Below, in pieces: positions 51,545-57,978 of a stretch of 57,978 nucleotides of DNA. The notes under the pieces were generated by a model. That model was not told the DNA's origin and searched no databases. It saw only the letters and a program-made list of their open reading frames with translations. How positions within the stretch are numbered: position 1 is the first letter of the stretch; the number at the start of each line of letters is the position of its first letter. Origin of the DNA: an uncultured Lachnospiraceae bacterium. GTDB taxonomy: Bacteria; Bacillota; Clostridia; Lachnospirales; Lachnospiraceae. The DNA is taken from assembly GCA_947053345.1 (NCBI GenBank), contig CAMRSM010000027.1:1-57978 (forward strand). Direction: 5' to 3'. Both the position numbers and the translations under genes were made by a program.

Positions 51545-52480
51545 TTAGCCCGTGCTCCCGGAAAGATTTCCGATGCTCCCGATGTTGTCAATGTAAAATT
51601 CCGAAAACGTCGTTTTGCTGTGTTCAAATTTTCTCATCAGGGCGACAAAATGATCGATATAAGGGAAATTCTTTCTCTGCCGCCCGTATTCTGCCGGAAT
51701 ATCAAACGCCGGAAAAAGATAGTGGTTTTCTTCCATAAAACGTATCTGGAACGCCCTCACAAAATATTCGTTTATCACCGCATAATCCGTATTGTAGCTT
51801 TGCGGCATATTCGTATGGGCTTCAAAAAAAGCCCTGTGGGCTTTTAACCGTCTGACATTAGCCTCAACGACTGGATTTACAAAACAATGCGCATATTCAT
51901 GCGCGATCCCCATAGCAAAATAATCAAATTTTCCATCGGGTCTGCCGTTTTCGTCGTATACCGGCATACAACGAACCACGTAGCTGACCTCCCCTTCCTG
52001 CCTCTTGATCCGGAATCCGTAATTTCCCGCAATAGGACAGAGGATGATATGGAATTCATCCGGTTTTCTTTTAAAATAAGTTTCGATATAGGTTATCCAT
52101 GTGTCAAAGTCACAGGAACCTACGTATGTAAGGATTTCCGCATAATAATTTCCCTGCGCACGGAAAAAACCGTCAAAATCGCTCTCCTGCGCAAAGCGCA
52201 GCGTTTCGTTTGCCCAAAGGTTCAGATTTTGGGATTCATCCTTCCGGATATTTTCTAGGTCAAGAACCGCCTTTAACGGGCGGATGTGAAAAAAATAGTC
52301 CTCCGTTATCAATCTCTTTGTGATTTTTACTGCCGCATGATCGCGATAGGATCGAAACCAGTCGGATATGCTTTTGGTATAAGTTTTGTTGGCAAGATAC
52401 TGTATGGTTTTTTCTTGTTCTCGGGCAAGATAGAGCAAGGTTTGGACAAGTTCTATCTGTTTGTTGAATTCTGGTTTCAT
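51545..52480 (-). CDS. DUF4932-like putative zinc metallopeptidase
   Basis: 311 residues; AGGAGG just upstream fixes the start. Residues ~190-205 contain FAMGIAHEYAHCFVNP with the HEYAH motif, a zincin HExxH signature, and a downstream Glu-rich segment (VINEYFVRAFQIRF) that could give the third ligand. The general layout (helical N terminus, catalytic motif in the last third, no signal peptide) matches DUF4932 proteins. It would act in the cytoplasm. It follows a 55-residue gene and ends at a strong terminator before the chaperone-like operon, so any link to that operon is only by proximity. Confidence 0.75.
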   Translation of the reverse strand: MKPEFNKQIELVQTLLYLAREQEKTIQYLANKTYTKSISDWFRSYRDHAAVKITKRLITEDYFFHIRPLKAVLDLENIRKDESQNLNLWANETLRFAQESDFDGFFRAQGNYYAEILTYVGSCDFDTWITYIETYFKRKPDEFHIILCPIAGNYGFRIKRQEGEVSYVVRCMPVYDENGRPDGKFDYFAMGIAHEYAHCFVNPVVEANVRRLKAHRAFFEAHTNMPQSYNTDYAVINEYFVRAFQIRFMEENHYLFPAFDIPAEYGRQRKNFPYIDHFVALMRKFEHSKTTFSEFYIDNIGSIGNLSGSTG

Positions 52481-52552
52481 GTTACCTCCTCGGGAACGAG
52501 TGAGATGGCTGTTTAAATGTACTGTGATTCGGAGAACATTTTACACGGTTTT

Positions 52553-52720
52553 TCATTTCTCCATTTTATGCACGGTACCCTCCCAAGCTGTCATGATAGC
52601 CTGCATTTCAGGCTCAAGCTCTACCGCCCTCCTCGTCTCCATTGCCGCTTCTTCATACAGGCATAAACTAACAGCCACAATCCGGATTTGGCTTTTTATA
52701 TTTATTTTTGACCCTGACAT
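52553..52720 (-). CDS. 55-residue protein of unknown function
   Basis: ATG at 52720 with GGGAGG seven bases upstream; 55 codons then TGA. The N terminus is weakly hydrophobic with basic residues (KINIKSQIRIVAVSLCLYEE), the C terminus is acidic (TRRAVELEPEMQAI then MTAWEG). It is 72 bases upstream of the DUF4932-like gene on the same strand, probably co-transcribed. No family recognised. The good ribosome site and normal amino-acid composition argue that it is real. Confidence 0.55.
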   Translation of the reverse strand: MSGSKINIKSQIRIVAVSLCLYEEAAMETRRAVELEPEMQAIMTAWEGTVHKMEK

Positions 52721-52802
52721 TGCTTATCCTCCCAATATATTTTAAAATTTGATTTCCATTTTCTTTATAACGATTAGGAAGAGGATAAAGCCTGTTTCAT
52801 GG

Positions 52803-52830
52803 TTTTGACGCTGTTTTTATGCGGGCAGGC
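52803..52830. repeat. Short dispersed repeat (copy 3)
   Basis: Matches 64-91 over TTTTGACGCTGTTTTTATG, then CGGGCAGGCT in place of TGAACAGGCT. It overlaps the last codons of the ABC exporter gene (52817-54577), so the original C terminus of that protein may have been altered. AGCCTG and CAGGCT at the two edges could also pair. Confidence 0.45.
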
Positions 52831-54577
52831 TGTGATACATCTGCGCCTGCAGCTGATAAAATTCATAAAATTTCCCTTCCCTTTCCAAAAGTTCCTGGCA
52901 GCTTCCCTGTTCTGCAATACGCCCGTTTTCAAAATACAATATCCGGCTGCTGAAGCGGACACCGGCCAGACGATGCGTGATAAATACGCAGGACTTCTCC
53001 CCTGCCAGCCCGTTAATCTGCCGGTAAAGCTCCATCTCTGCAATGGGATCCAGCGCTGCCGTAGGCTCATCCAGCACCACACAGACGCTGCCCTTGAGCA
53101 ATGCTCTTGCAATGGCAATCTTCTGCCTCTCCCCGCCTGAAAAATCCACCCCGCTTTTCTCATAGCCCTTTCCCACATACTGCTCTACCCCATCCGGCAG
53201 GCTGTTGATTTTTTTGTCCAGACCCAGCTCCGAAAAAAGCGCTTCCGCCTCCGCCCTGTGATACTCCCCGTCAAATACAAGGTTCTCCCTTATGGTATAG
53301 GCAAACAACCGATAATCCTGAAATACAGGTGCAAAAATCTTCCTGTACTCTTCATCCGAATACCTGTCTATATTGACGCCGTTCAGCAGAATTTCCCCCC
53401 TGGTCGGCCTGTACAGCCCCAGAAGCAGCTTTACAAACGTTGTTTTGCCGGAACCGTTTTCCCCGACGATCGTCATAATTTCCCCTTGGTTAAGGGTTAC
53501 ATTTACAGCCTCCAGCGAATACTTTTCTGCTCCAGGATAACGAAACCATACATCTTTGAACTCTATATACCGCACTTGACCCGAAAACTCTTCGTTGCCG
53601 TCAAACCGTTCCGGCAGGCTGCGAAACCGTTCCAGATAGTCCAGGTAAGCAACATTCTTTATGATCTGATTCCAAGCGACCGAAATGCTTTTTACCGCTC
53701 CCATAAAAATTCCAATGGATGAAACGGCCAGAGAAAAGTAGCCGATCTCTATTCCGCCCTGTAGAAAACGATAAATCAATACCGCATACAATACAAAAGT
53801 CTGCAGCATCTGCAGGGCTGCCTGCAGCGACAGCACCCGTCCGCAGTAATCCTCCTGGGACTTTTCCTTATCAATTCTTTGTTTCTGATACAGCCCAAGC
53901 TTGTTCAGGAAAAAGGATCTGGGATAATAGAGACGAATATCCTTTGCACAGGATATATCCCCCATACACTGGCGCGTATAGCCGATGGTTCGGTTCAGCG
54001 GCACAACATCCAACTCGTATTTTCTCCGCCGGATGCCCATCCGGTAATCCAAAAAGCAGTACAGCGCTATAAACACTGCGACAATGCCCAGCAAAACGGA
54101 ACCCAGATGCAAAATAATCCCTACACAGCCCAGAATCTGTACTGCTCCGCCAAACACGGAAAAGGTTTGTTCCAGAATTGCGCCCGGCGACATATTCGCT
54201 TTCCAGGCATTGACATATAAATCTGCCACCTCAGAGCTTTCTGTTGCCGGATATTCCATCTTCATGGCCTTCATGCTGTTTTTTACAGTAAAGACATCCT
54301 GCATGCGCATGTACCGGTAGGAGCACTGCCACTCAAGCCACGCCTCCAATGCTCTGAACAGAAAAATCCCGGACAGCAGCAGGGAAAGGATAAGAATAAT
54401 GGAATTGATTCGTCTCTCCCCCGCCAGCCCGCTTATCAGGCGGCTGACGCAGACGGAGAAGTACAGGGGAGCGGCTGACGCGGCCAAAGCCCGCATCAGC
54501 AAAAGACAAGGATATATTTTGTCCGCATCCCACACAATCCCAAAAGCTTTCCGGATACCTGACCATTGCTTTCTCAT
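52817..54577 (-). CDS. ABC exporter half-transporter (subunit 2)
   Basis: 586 residues. Membrane domain (~1-330) with about six helices, then the ATPase: Walker A IVGENGSGKTTFVKLLLG (Lys378), Q loop VFQDYRLFAYTI, signature DFSGGERQKIAIARALL, Walker B CVVLDEPTAALDP with the catalytic Glu, and switch FITHRLAG. Type I fusion exporter of the lipid/peptide/drug group. The start overlaps the stop of the first half-transporter as ATGA, so the two are translated together and likely form a heterodimer. Both ATP sites look intact. The tail MYHSLPA runs into a dispersed repeat. Substrate unknown; the divergent response-regulator gene suggests inducible export such as of an antimicrobial. Confidence 0.92.
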   Translation of the reverse strand: MRKQWSGIRKAFGIVWDADKIYPCLLLMRALAASAAPLYFSVCVSRLISGLAGERRINSIILILSLLLSGIFLFRALEAWLEWQCSYRYMRMQDVFTVKNSMKAMKMEYPATESSEVADLYVNAWKANMSPGAILEQTFSVFGGAVQILGCVGIILHLGSVLLGIVAVFIALYCFLDYRMGIRRRKYELDVVPLNRTIGYTRQCMGDISCAKDIRLYYPRSFFLNKLGLYQKQRIDKEKSQEDYCGRVLSLQAALQMLQTFVLYAVLIYRFLQGGIEIGYFSLAVSSIGIFMGAVKSISVAWNQIIKNVAYLDYLERFRSLPERFDGNEEFSGQVRYIEFKDVWFRYPGAEKYSLEAVNVTLNQGEIMTIVGENGSGKTTFVKLLLGLYRPTRGEILLNGVNIDRYSDEEYRKIFAPVFQDYRLFAYTIRENLVFDGEYHRAEAEALFSELGLDKKINSLPDGVEQYVGKGYEKSGVDFSGGERQKIAIARALLKGSVCVVLDEPTAALDPIAEMELYRQINGLAGEKSCVFITHRLAGVRFSSRILYFENGRIAEQGSCQELLEREGKFYEFYQLQAQMYHSLPA

Positions 54578-56397
54578 ACCGCTTCACCTCCCCTGTACAT
54601 TTCAGCCTGCGCCTGATACATCTGATAATATAGCTGCCTGTTCTCCATCAGCCTGGCATGTGTCCCCTGCTCCTCTATTTTGCCGCCCTCCATCACCAGA
54701 ATAAGGTCGGAAAAATGGCAGCTTGACATCCGATGTGATATGTACAAAATCGTCTTCTCCTTTGCCATTCTGTGAACCTGTTCATAGATTTCCAGCTCCG
54801 AGCGCGGGTCAAGCGCTGCGGTAGGCTCATCCAGTATCATAACGGCAGAATCCTTGTGCAGCATCCGGGCAATGGCCAGCTTTTGCTTTTCCCCTCCTGA
54901 CAGATCTGCCCCATCCGCATGATAATTGCGGAACAATGGGGTATCCAGCTTTTGGGGAAGCTTTTGGACGGTGTTCTCCACACCTGCCTTTCTAAGTGCT
55001 TCCCATATCGTTTCGTCATCCTGCCCTTTAACCGTAATATTTTCCCTGATGTCCAAAGCAAAAATATAATAATCCTGAAACACTGCCGTCACCTGCTGCC
55101 TGTACTTTTCCAGCGGGATTGTCCAGATATCCACGCCGTCCAGAAATATCCTGCCCTCATCCGGCTGATACAGCCTCAAAAGCAGTTTAATCAGCGTCGA
55201 CTTACCGGAACCGTTCCGCCCCACTATGGAAATGCTGCGCTTTAAGGGAACTTCCACCGATACCCTGTCCAGAGCCTTTGTTTTCATCCCGGGATAGGTA
55301 AAGGAAACCTCCTTAAAACAGATGGTATGATCCGGTATATCCTCCGCTGTCCCAGTGTTTTCCAGAACTTGCGCTTCCTCCTCCATCTCCATGGCCTTCA
55401 TAAAATCAATGAAATATTCTCCATACAAGTTAAAATTCAGGTAAGACCGGACCATGGAAACCAATGTCAGGGAAAGATCATTTAATGCCGCCGCATATCT
55501 GGTAAACCCTCCCAGAGTCAAACGTCTCTGATACACCCGCAGCACCAGATACCCATAAGTCGCCGCCATCTGCACCAGCTCTCCCAGAATCCCAAGTATG
55601 TGTGAAAAATAGAATGCCGGCTTGGCCTCGTTTCTGGCAGCGTAAAAATGCTCTTTGTTCCGCCGGAACTGACCGAGCAGAAATTCCTGCAGCCCGTAGA
55701 GACGAACCTCCTTTGCAAACCCGAAATCTATCATAACATTTGTAACATACTGGTTCTTGTTCCGATAAGGGGTGGTTTTTACACGTTCTTCATAATTTGC
55801 GCGTTTTTCCCTGCTTCCTCCAAACACATGAAAAACCAAAGCGGTCATGATGAGCAGCGCCGGTACAATGCCAAGCCACAGCAGGGCAGCCGCAAGCACT
55901 ACGGCCTTTCCTGCGCCGGAAACCAAGTTGACCGCTTCCGTCCCCACGGCATCCACGCCCCTGTCTCCCCCTAAAGATCTGGCGGCATAGCTGATGTTCC
56001 CACTCACCGCATTATCCGCCCTGATAAAAAGTTCTTTCACCTCAACACTCTCCATTTTTTCCAGGGAAATATGCTGCTGCTTTTCGGATATTTTGTAATT
56101 CAAAAAATCCTTGAAACCGCTCTGCAATAAAGTCTGTTTCTTCCGAACCCATGTACTCAGCATATCCAGAATAAAGATGCTGACAGCCAGCCACAAAACC
56201 GACTGAAGGGCTTCCCGAAAGGTTCCACCCTCTAACAGGCAATCCACGATCCGCGCCGGGAAAATAATTGCCGGAAAAGGCTGCAGAATTTTTACAATGA
56301 CACTGCACAGCAGGAGCATGAGATATGCCGGCCTCCATGACCAGGAAAGCCGGAACAAATAGAAAATCGAATTTAATACTTGCTTTTGCTTCTTCAC
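54574..56397 (-). CDS. ABC exporter half-transporter (subunit 1)
   Basis: 607 residues from a GTG at 56397 with GGGAG nine bases upstream. Membrane domain in residues ~1-340, starting with a basic tail and FRLSWSWRPAYLMLLLC. ATPase: Walker A IVGRNGSGKSTLIKLLLR (Lys399), Q loop VFQDYYIFALDI, signature ADLSGGEKQKLAIARML, Walker B VMILDEPTAALDP, switch YISHRMSS. It pairs with the 586-residue protein. A 15-bp perfect inverted repeat (56417-56456) lies between 20 and 60 bases upstream and could be an operator or attenuator. The first extracellular loop region is not obviously related to lantibiotic exporters, and there is no peptidase domain. Confidence 0.92.
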   Translation of the reverse strand: MKKQKQVLNSIFYLFRLSWSWRPAYLMLLLCSVIVKILQPFPAIIFPARIVDCLLEGGTFREALQSVLWLAVSIFILDMLSTWVRKKQTLLQSGFKDFLNYKISEKQQHISLEKMESVEVKELFIRADNAVSGNISYAARSLGGDRGVDAVGTEAVNLVSGAGKAVVLAAALLWLGIVPALLIMTALVFHVFGGSREKRANYEERVKTTPYRNKNQYVTNVMIDFGFAKEVRLYGLQEFLLGQFRRNKEHFYAARNEAKPAFYFSHILGILGELVQMAATYGYLVLRVYQRRLTLGGFTRYAAALNDLSLTLVSMVRSYLNFNLYGEYFIDFMKAMEMEEEAQVLENTGTAEDIPDHTICFKEVSFTYPGMKTKALDRVSVEVPLKRSISIVGRNGSGKSTLIKLLLRLYQPDEGRIFLDGVDIWTIPLEKYRQQVTAVFQDYYIFALDIRENITVKGQDDETIWEALRKAGVENTVQKLPQKLDTPLFRNYHADGADLSGGEKQKLAIARMLHKDSAVMILDEPTAALDPRSELEIYEQVHRMAKEKTILYISHRMSSCHFSDLILVMEGGKIEEQGTHARLMENRQLYYQMYQAQAEMYRGGEAV

Positions 56398-56416
56398 TGT
56401 TTTTCACTCCCTGTAT

Positions 56417-56456
56417 AATAGGTTTATAGCCAGCCGGAACGGGCTATAAACCTATT
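56417..56456. promoter_or_regulatory. Perfect 15-bp inverted repeat upstream of the exporter operon
   Basis: Arms AATAGGTTTATAGCC (56417-56431) and its exact complement (56442-56456) with a 10-base loop. On the plus strand it is followed by T-rich sequence like a terminator; on the minus strand it lies just upstream of the exporter GTG and includes AT-rich -10-like bases. It could be a terminator for plus-strand transcription, an attenuator, or an operator. Confidence 0.6.
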
Positions 56457-56574
56457 TTTTTGATATAGATGCGGGATGATCTCCAAGTGGCTCTCCCTAT
56501 CGCTCCCCCACCTATACAGTTCATAGGCACATGTCTCCGTTCTTTGTACATAGCTGGTAACTTGTCTATCAACA

Positions 56575-57030
56575 TTATACCATGTCGTTCCGACATGTTG
56601 CCTCCGGCGGATGCACACGGTTCGCTAGGGTAGATGTCCTCCTTCGTCGGACGGCGAACCAGCGCTGGTATAACGTCTATCAACATTATACCATGTCCTC
56701 TGGACATGCTTCCCTCCGGGGGATGTGCATGATTCGCTGCAGAAATTTTTCTCCCTTCGGTCGAAAGCGAATCAGCACTGGTATAATATCTGACGATATT
56801 ATACCATGTCGTTCCGACATGCTGCCCCCGGCGGATGCACACGGTTCGCCAGGGAAGATGTCCTCCTTCGTCGGACGGCGAACCGGCGCTGGTATAACGT
56901 CTATCAACATTATACCATGTCCTCTGGACATGCTTCCCTCCGGGGGATGTGCATGATTCGCTGCAGAAATTTTTCTCCCTTCGGTCGAAAGCGAATCAGC
57001 ACTGGTATAATATCTGACGATATTATACCA
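56575..57030. repeat. Tandem array of fold-back repeat units (A-B-A-B)
   Basis: Four units: A1 56575-56685, B1 56686-56798, A2 56799-56909, B2 56910-57022, then a last partial unit start. A units are 111 bp, B units 113 bp; B1 and B2 are identical, A1 and A2 differ at a few bases. Every unit starts ATTATACCA and has the complement TGGTATAA near its end. Each has a 7-bp hairpin directly after the first arm (CATGTCG/CGACATG in A, CATGTCC/GGACATG in B) and a second stem (GGTTCGC/GCGAACC in A, GATTCGC/GCGAATC in B). A degenerate unit seems to precede A1 (about 56462-56574). The changes keep pairing. Function unknown: MITE-like element, structured RNA or protein-binding array. Confidence 0.85.
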
Positions 57031-57322
57031 TATTTTAAAACATATGCAATTATCTGCTGACATTTTGAATAATCACACAATCATAATACATTGCAGTCCG
57101 CAAACTACTTTAACCCTCTTTCACCACAAAAAATGTATCCGATAATCCAACCTCTTTTTCACCGTCTTCACGCTATTTCTGTTTGAACGAAATCAGCAGA
57201 TGTAATATTTCATACAAACCGGCAAACTATCCCTCACACACAGCGTCCCCCATCCATCGTATGCCAAGTTAATGTTGAGCATTTTTTTATCCTAACATCC
57301 CCGGCATCATGAAAAGTTTAAT

Positions 57323-57368
57323 AATACAAAATAAAGCGGCCAAGGGACTGACCGCTTCATTTTGTATT
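57323..57368. repeat. Long imperfect inverted repeat in the gap before the response regulator
   Basis: AATACAAAAT and AAGCGG on one side pair with CCGCTT and ATTTTGTATT on the other, with one A/C mismatch and a 12-base loop. It could be a bidirectional terminator or an insertion-element end. In the whole stretch 57061-57667 I see no gene; short open frames have no ribosome sites. Confidence 0.5.
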
Positions 57369-57613
57369 GTACCGGATAATTTTGAGGATATGTCCTGCCC
57401 CTATACCGGTGATAATTCAGGAAAACCCCAAGATGAAAAGAGGGTTCCGTATCCTTGTATCATTTACGTAAAGGAAGTATAATAGTCCTTGCAGAGATAT
57501 TTCACAGGCGACAATTACTACACAATAAATCATATATGAGGATGGCAATAACTCTGATTGATACGAAATGACATAAAAACTATTTGATAGCCAAGGGTTC
57601 TAACAGATAAAAA

Positions 57614-57643
57614 TTGACGGAATTTTGACTTTTTCCCTATATA
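57614..57643 (+). promoter_or_regulatory. Candidate promoter of the response-regulator gene
   Basis: TTGACG, 18 bases, TATATA; the start codon is 25 bases after the -10. A second TTGACT lies inside the spacer, with TAAAAT 14 bases later. Confidence 0.5.
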
Positions 57644-57667
57644 GTAAAATAGATTGGAGGTGTCTGC

Positions 57668-57978
57668 ATGGCATATAGAATTTTAATCGTTGATGACGAA
57701 ACGCTCCTGACCGAATTGCTTTCATCCCATTTGCAGGATCATGGCTATATGGTTTCTGTTGCCAACAGTAGCGATGAAGCCCTGGCAAAGCTGAATACAA
57801 AGCCGAATCTTATTCTTCTGGACATCAATATGCCGGGAATGGACGGCTTGGAGCTGTGCAAGGTCATTCGGAATCACATCGTCTGCCCTATCCTGTTCCT
57901 GACGGCGCGAATCACTGAGCAGGATAAGGTCAACGGCTTACGGGCCGGAGGGGACGACTACATTACGAAGCCATTCAG
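57668..57978 (+). CDS. OmpR-family response regulator (partial, cut by window end)
   Basis: The first 103 codons are present; GGAGG seven bases upstream sets the ATG. A complete receiver domain start is seen: ILIVDDETLLTELLSSHL with the acidic pair Asp9/Asp10, the phospho-acceptor in LILLDINMPGMDG (Asp51), the conserved Thr in LFLTAR, and Lys in DYITKPF. The layout with LRAGGDDYITKPF is typical of OmpR/PhoB regulators controlling antimicrobial-peptide exporters or envelope responses. The output domain and probably a histidine kinase gene lie beyond the window. It is divergent from the ABC exporter operon, with the repeat array in between, so it may regulate that exporter. Confidence 0.9.
   Translation, partial: MAYRILIVDDETLLTELLSSHLQDHGYMVSVANSSDEALAKLNTKPNLILLDINMPGMDGLELCKVIRNHIVCPILFLTARITEQDKVNGLRAGGDDYITKPF

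Noticed and set aside
56575-57030. Possible CRISPR array, or real genes on both strands through the repeats
   Set aside because: Units are 111-113 bp with no unique spacers, and frames such as the 124-125 residue ones simply follow the repeats in both directions and lack good ribosome sites.
1-57978. tRNA, rRNA genes and known riboswitches
   Set aside because: No cloverleaf with conserved T-loop, no rRNA segments and no recognised aptamer cores were seen; a covariance-model scan would be decisive.

Overview
The window looks like chromosome of an anaerobic, probably motile Firmicute of the Clostridia, most likely Lachnospiraceae. This is inferred from the order rho - rpmE - DUF1385 - prmC - prfA, sugar ABC transporters of the LplABC/YtcQ type without their own ATPase, a SpoIIE/STAS/HATPase partner-switching set, a dCache chemoreceptor and purine-rich Shine-Dalgarno sites. 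No gene fixes the species. Nearly everything is on the minus strand and of intermediate GC. The exceptions are an AT-rich insert at the left end, two plus-strand genes at 3.3-6.4 kb and a response regulator entering at the right edge.

Layout. 1-3.14 kb: AT-rich island of transposase and accessory-gene fragments around two intact genes, a P-loop NTPase-Nudix fusion and a four-helix membrane protein. 3.2-6.5 kb: type I pullulanase and an unknown membrane protein. 6.5-13.1 kb: translation/transcription core (prfA, prmC, DUF1385, rpmE, rho), with a nucleotidyltransferase-like gene inserted at the 3' end of prfA between 30-bp direct repeats. 13.2-16.3 kb: partner-switching module (PP2C phosphatase, STAS, HATPase, cNMP-binding protein) with no sigma factor. 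16.4-29.4 kb: carbohydrate import and sensing (DUF624, lipoprotein, two permeases, secreted repeat protein, hybrid histidine kinase, chemoreceptor). 29.7-33.6 kb: DUF2500 protein and a FecBCD-type metal-chelate importer with a disrupted Cys-rich gene between permease and ATPase. 33.7-36.7 kb: epimerase remnant and an 877-residue CoA-disulfide-reductase/rhodanese/sulfite-reductase fusion. 37.3-45.0 kb: a six-gene operon with two beta-propeller/solute-binding fusion lipoproteins, another propeller-like lipoprotein, a small anchored protein and two permeases. 45.3-51.3 kb: an operon of a GrpE-like protein and two paralogous Hsp70-like ATPases. 51.5-52.7 kb: a DUF4932-like putative metallopeptidase and a 55-residue protein. 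52.8-56.4 kb: a heterodimeric ABC exporter. 56.5-57.1 kb: a tandem array of fold-back repeats. 57.7 kb to the end: an OmpR-type response regulator, cut by the window edge.

How the parts work together. The two sugar importers lack an ATPase, so they probably share a housekeeping MsmX-type ATPase. Pullulanase, the importers, the hybrid kinase and the chemoreceptor fit a glycan-foraging lifestyle. The best candidates for undescribed biology are the Hsp70-Hsp70-GrpE-like operon, the propeller-binding-protein importer, the NTPase-Nudix plus membrane-protein pair in the island, and the covarying repeat array at 56.6-57.0 kb. All family names come from motifs read by eye; no database search was run.
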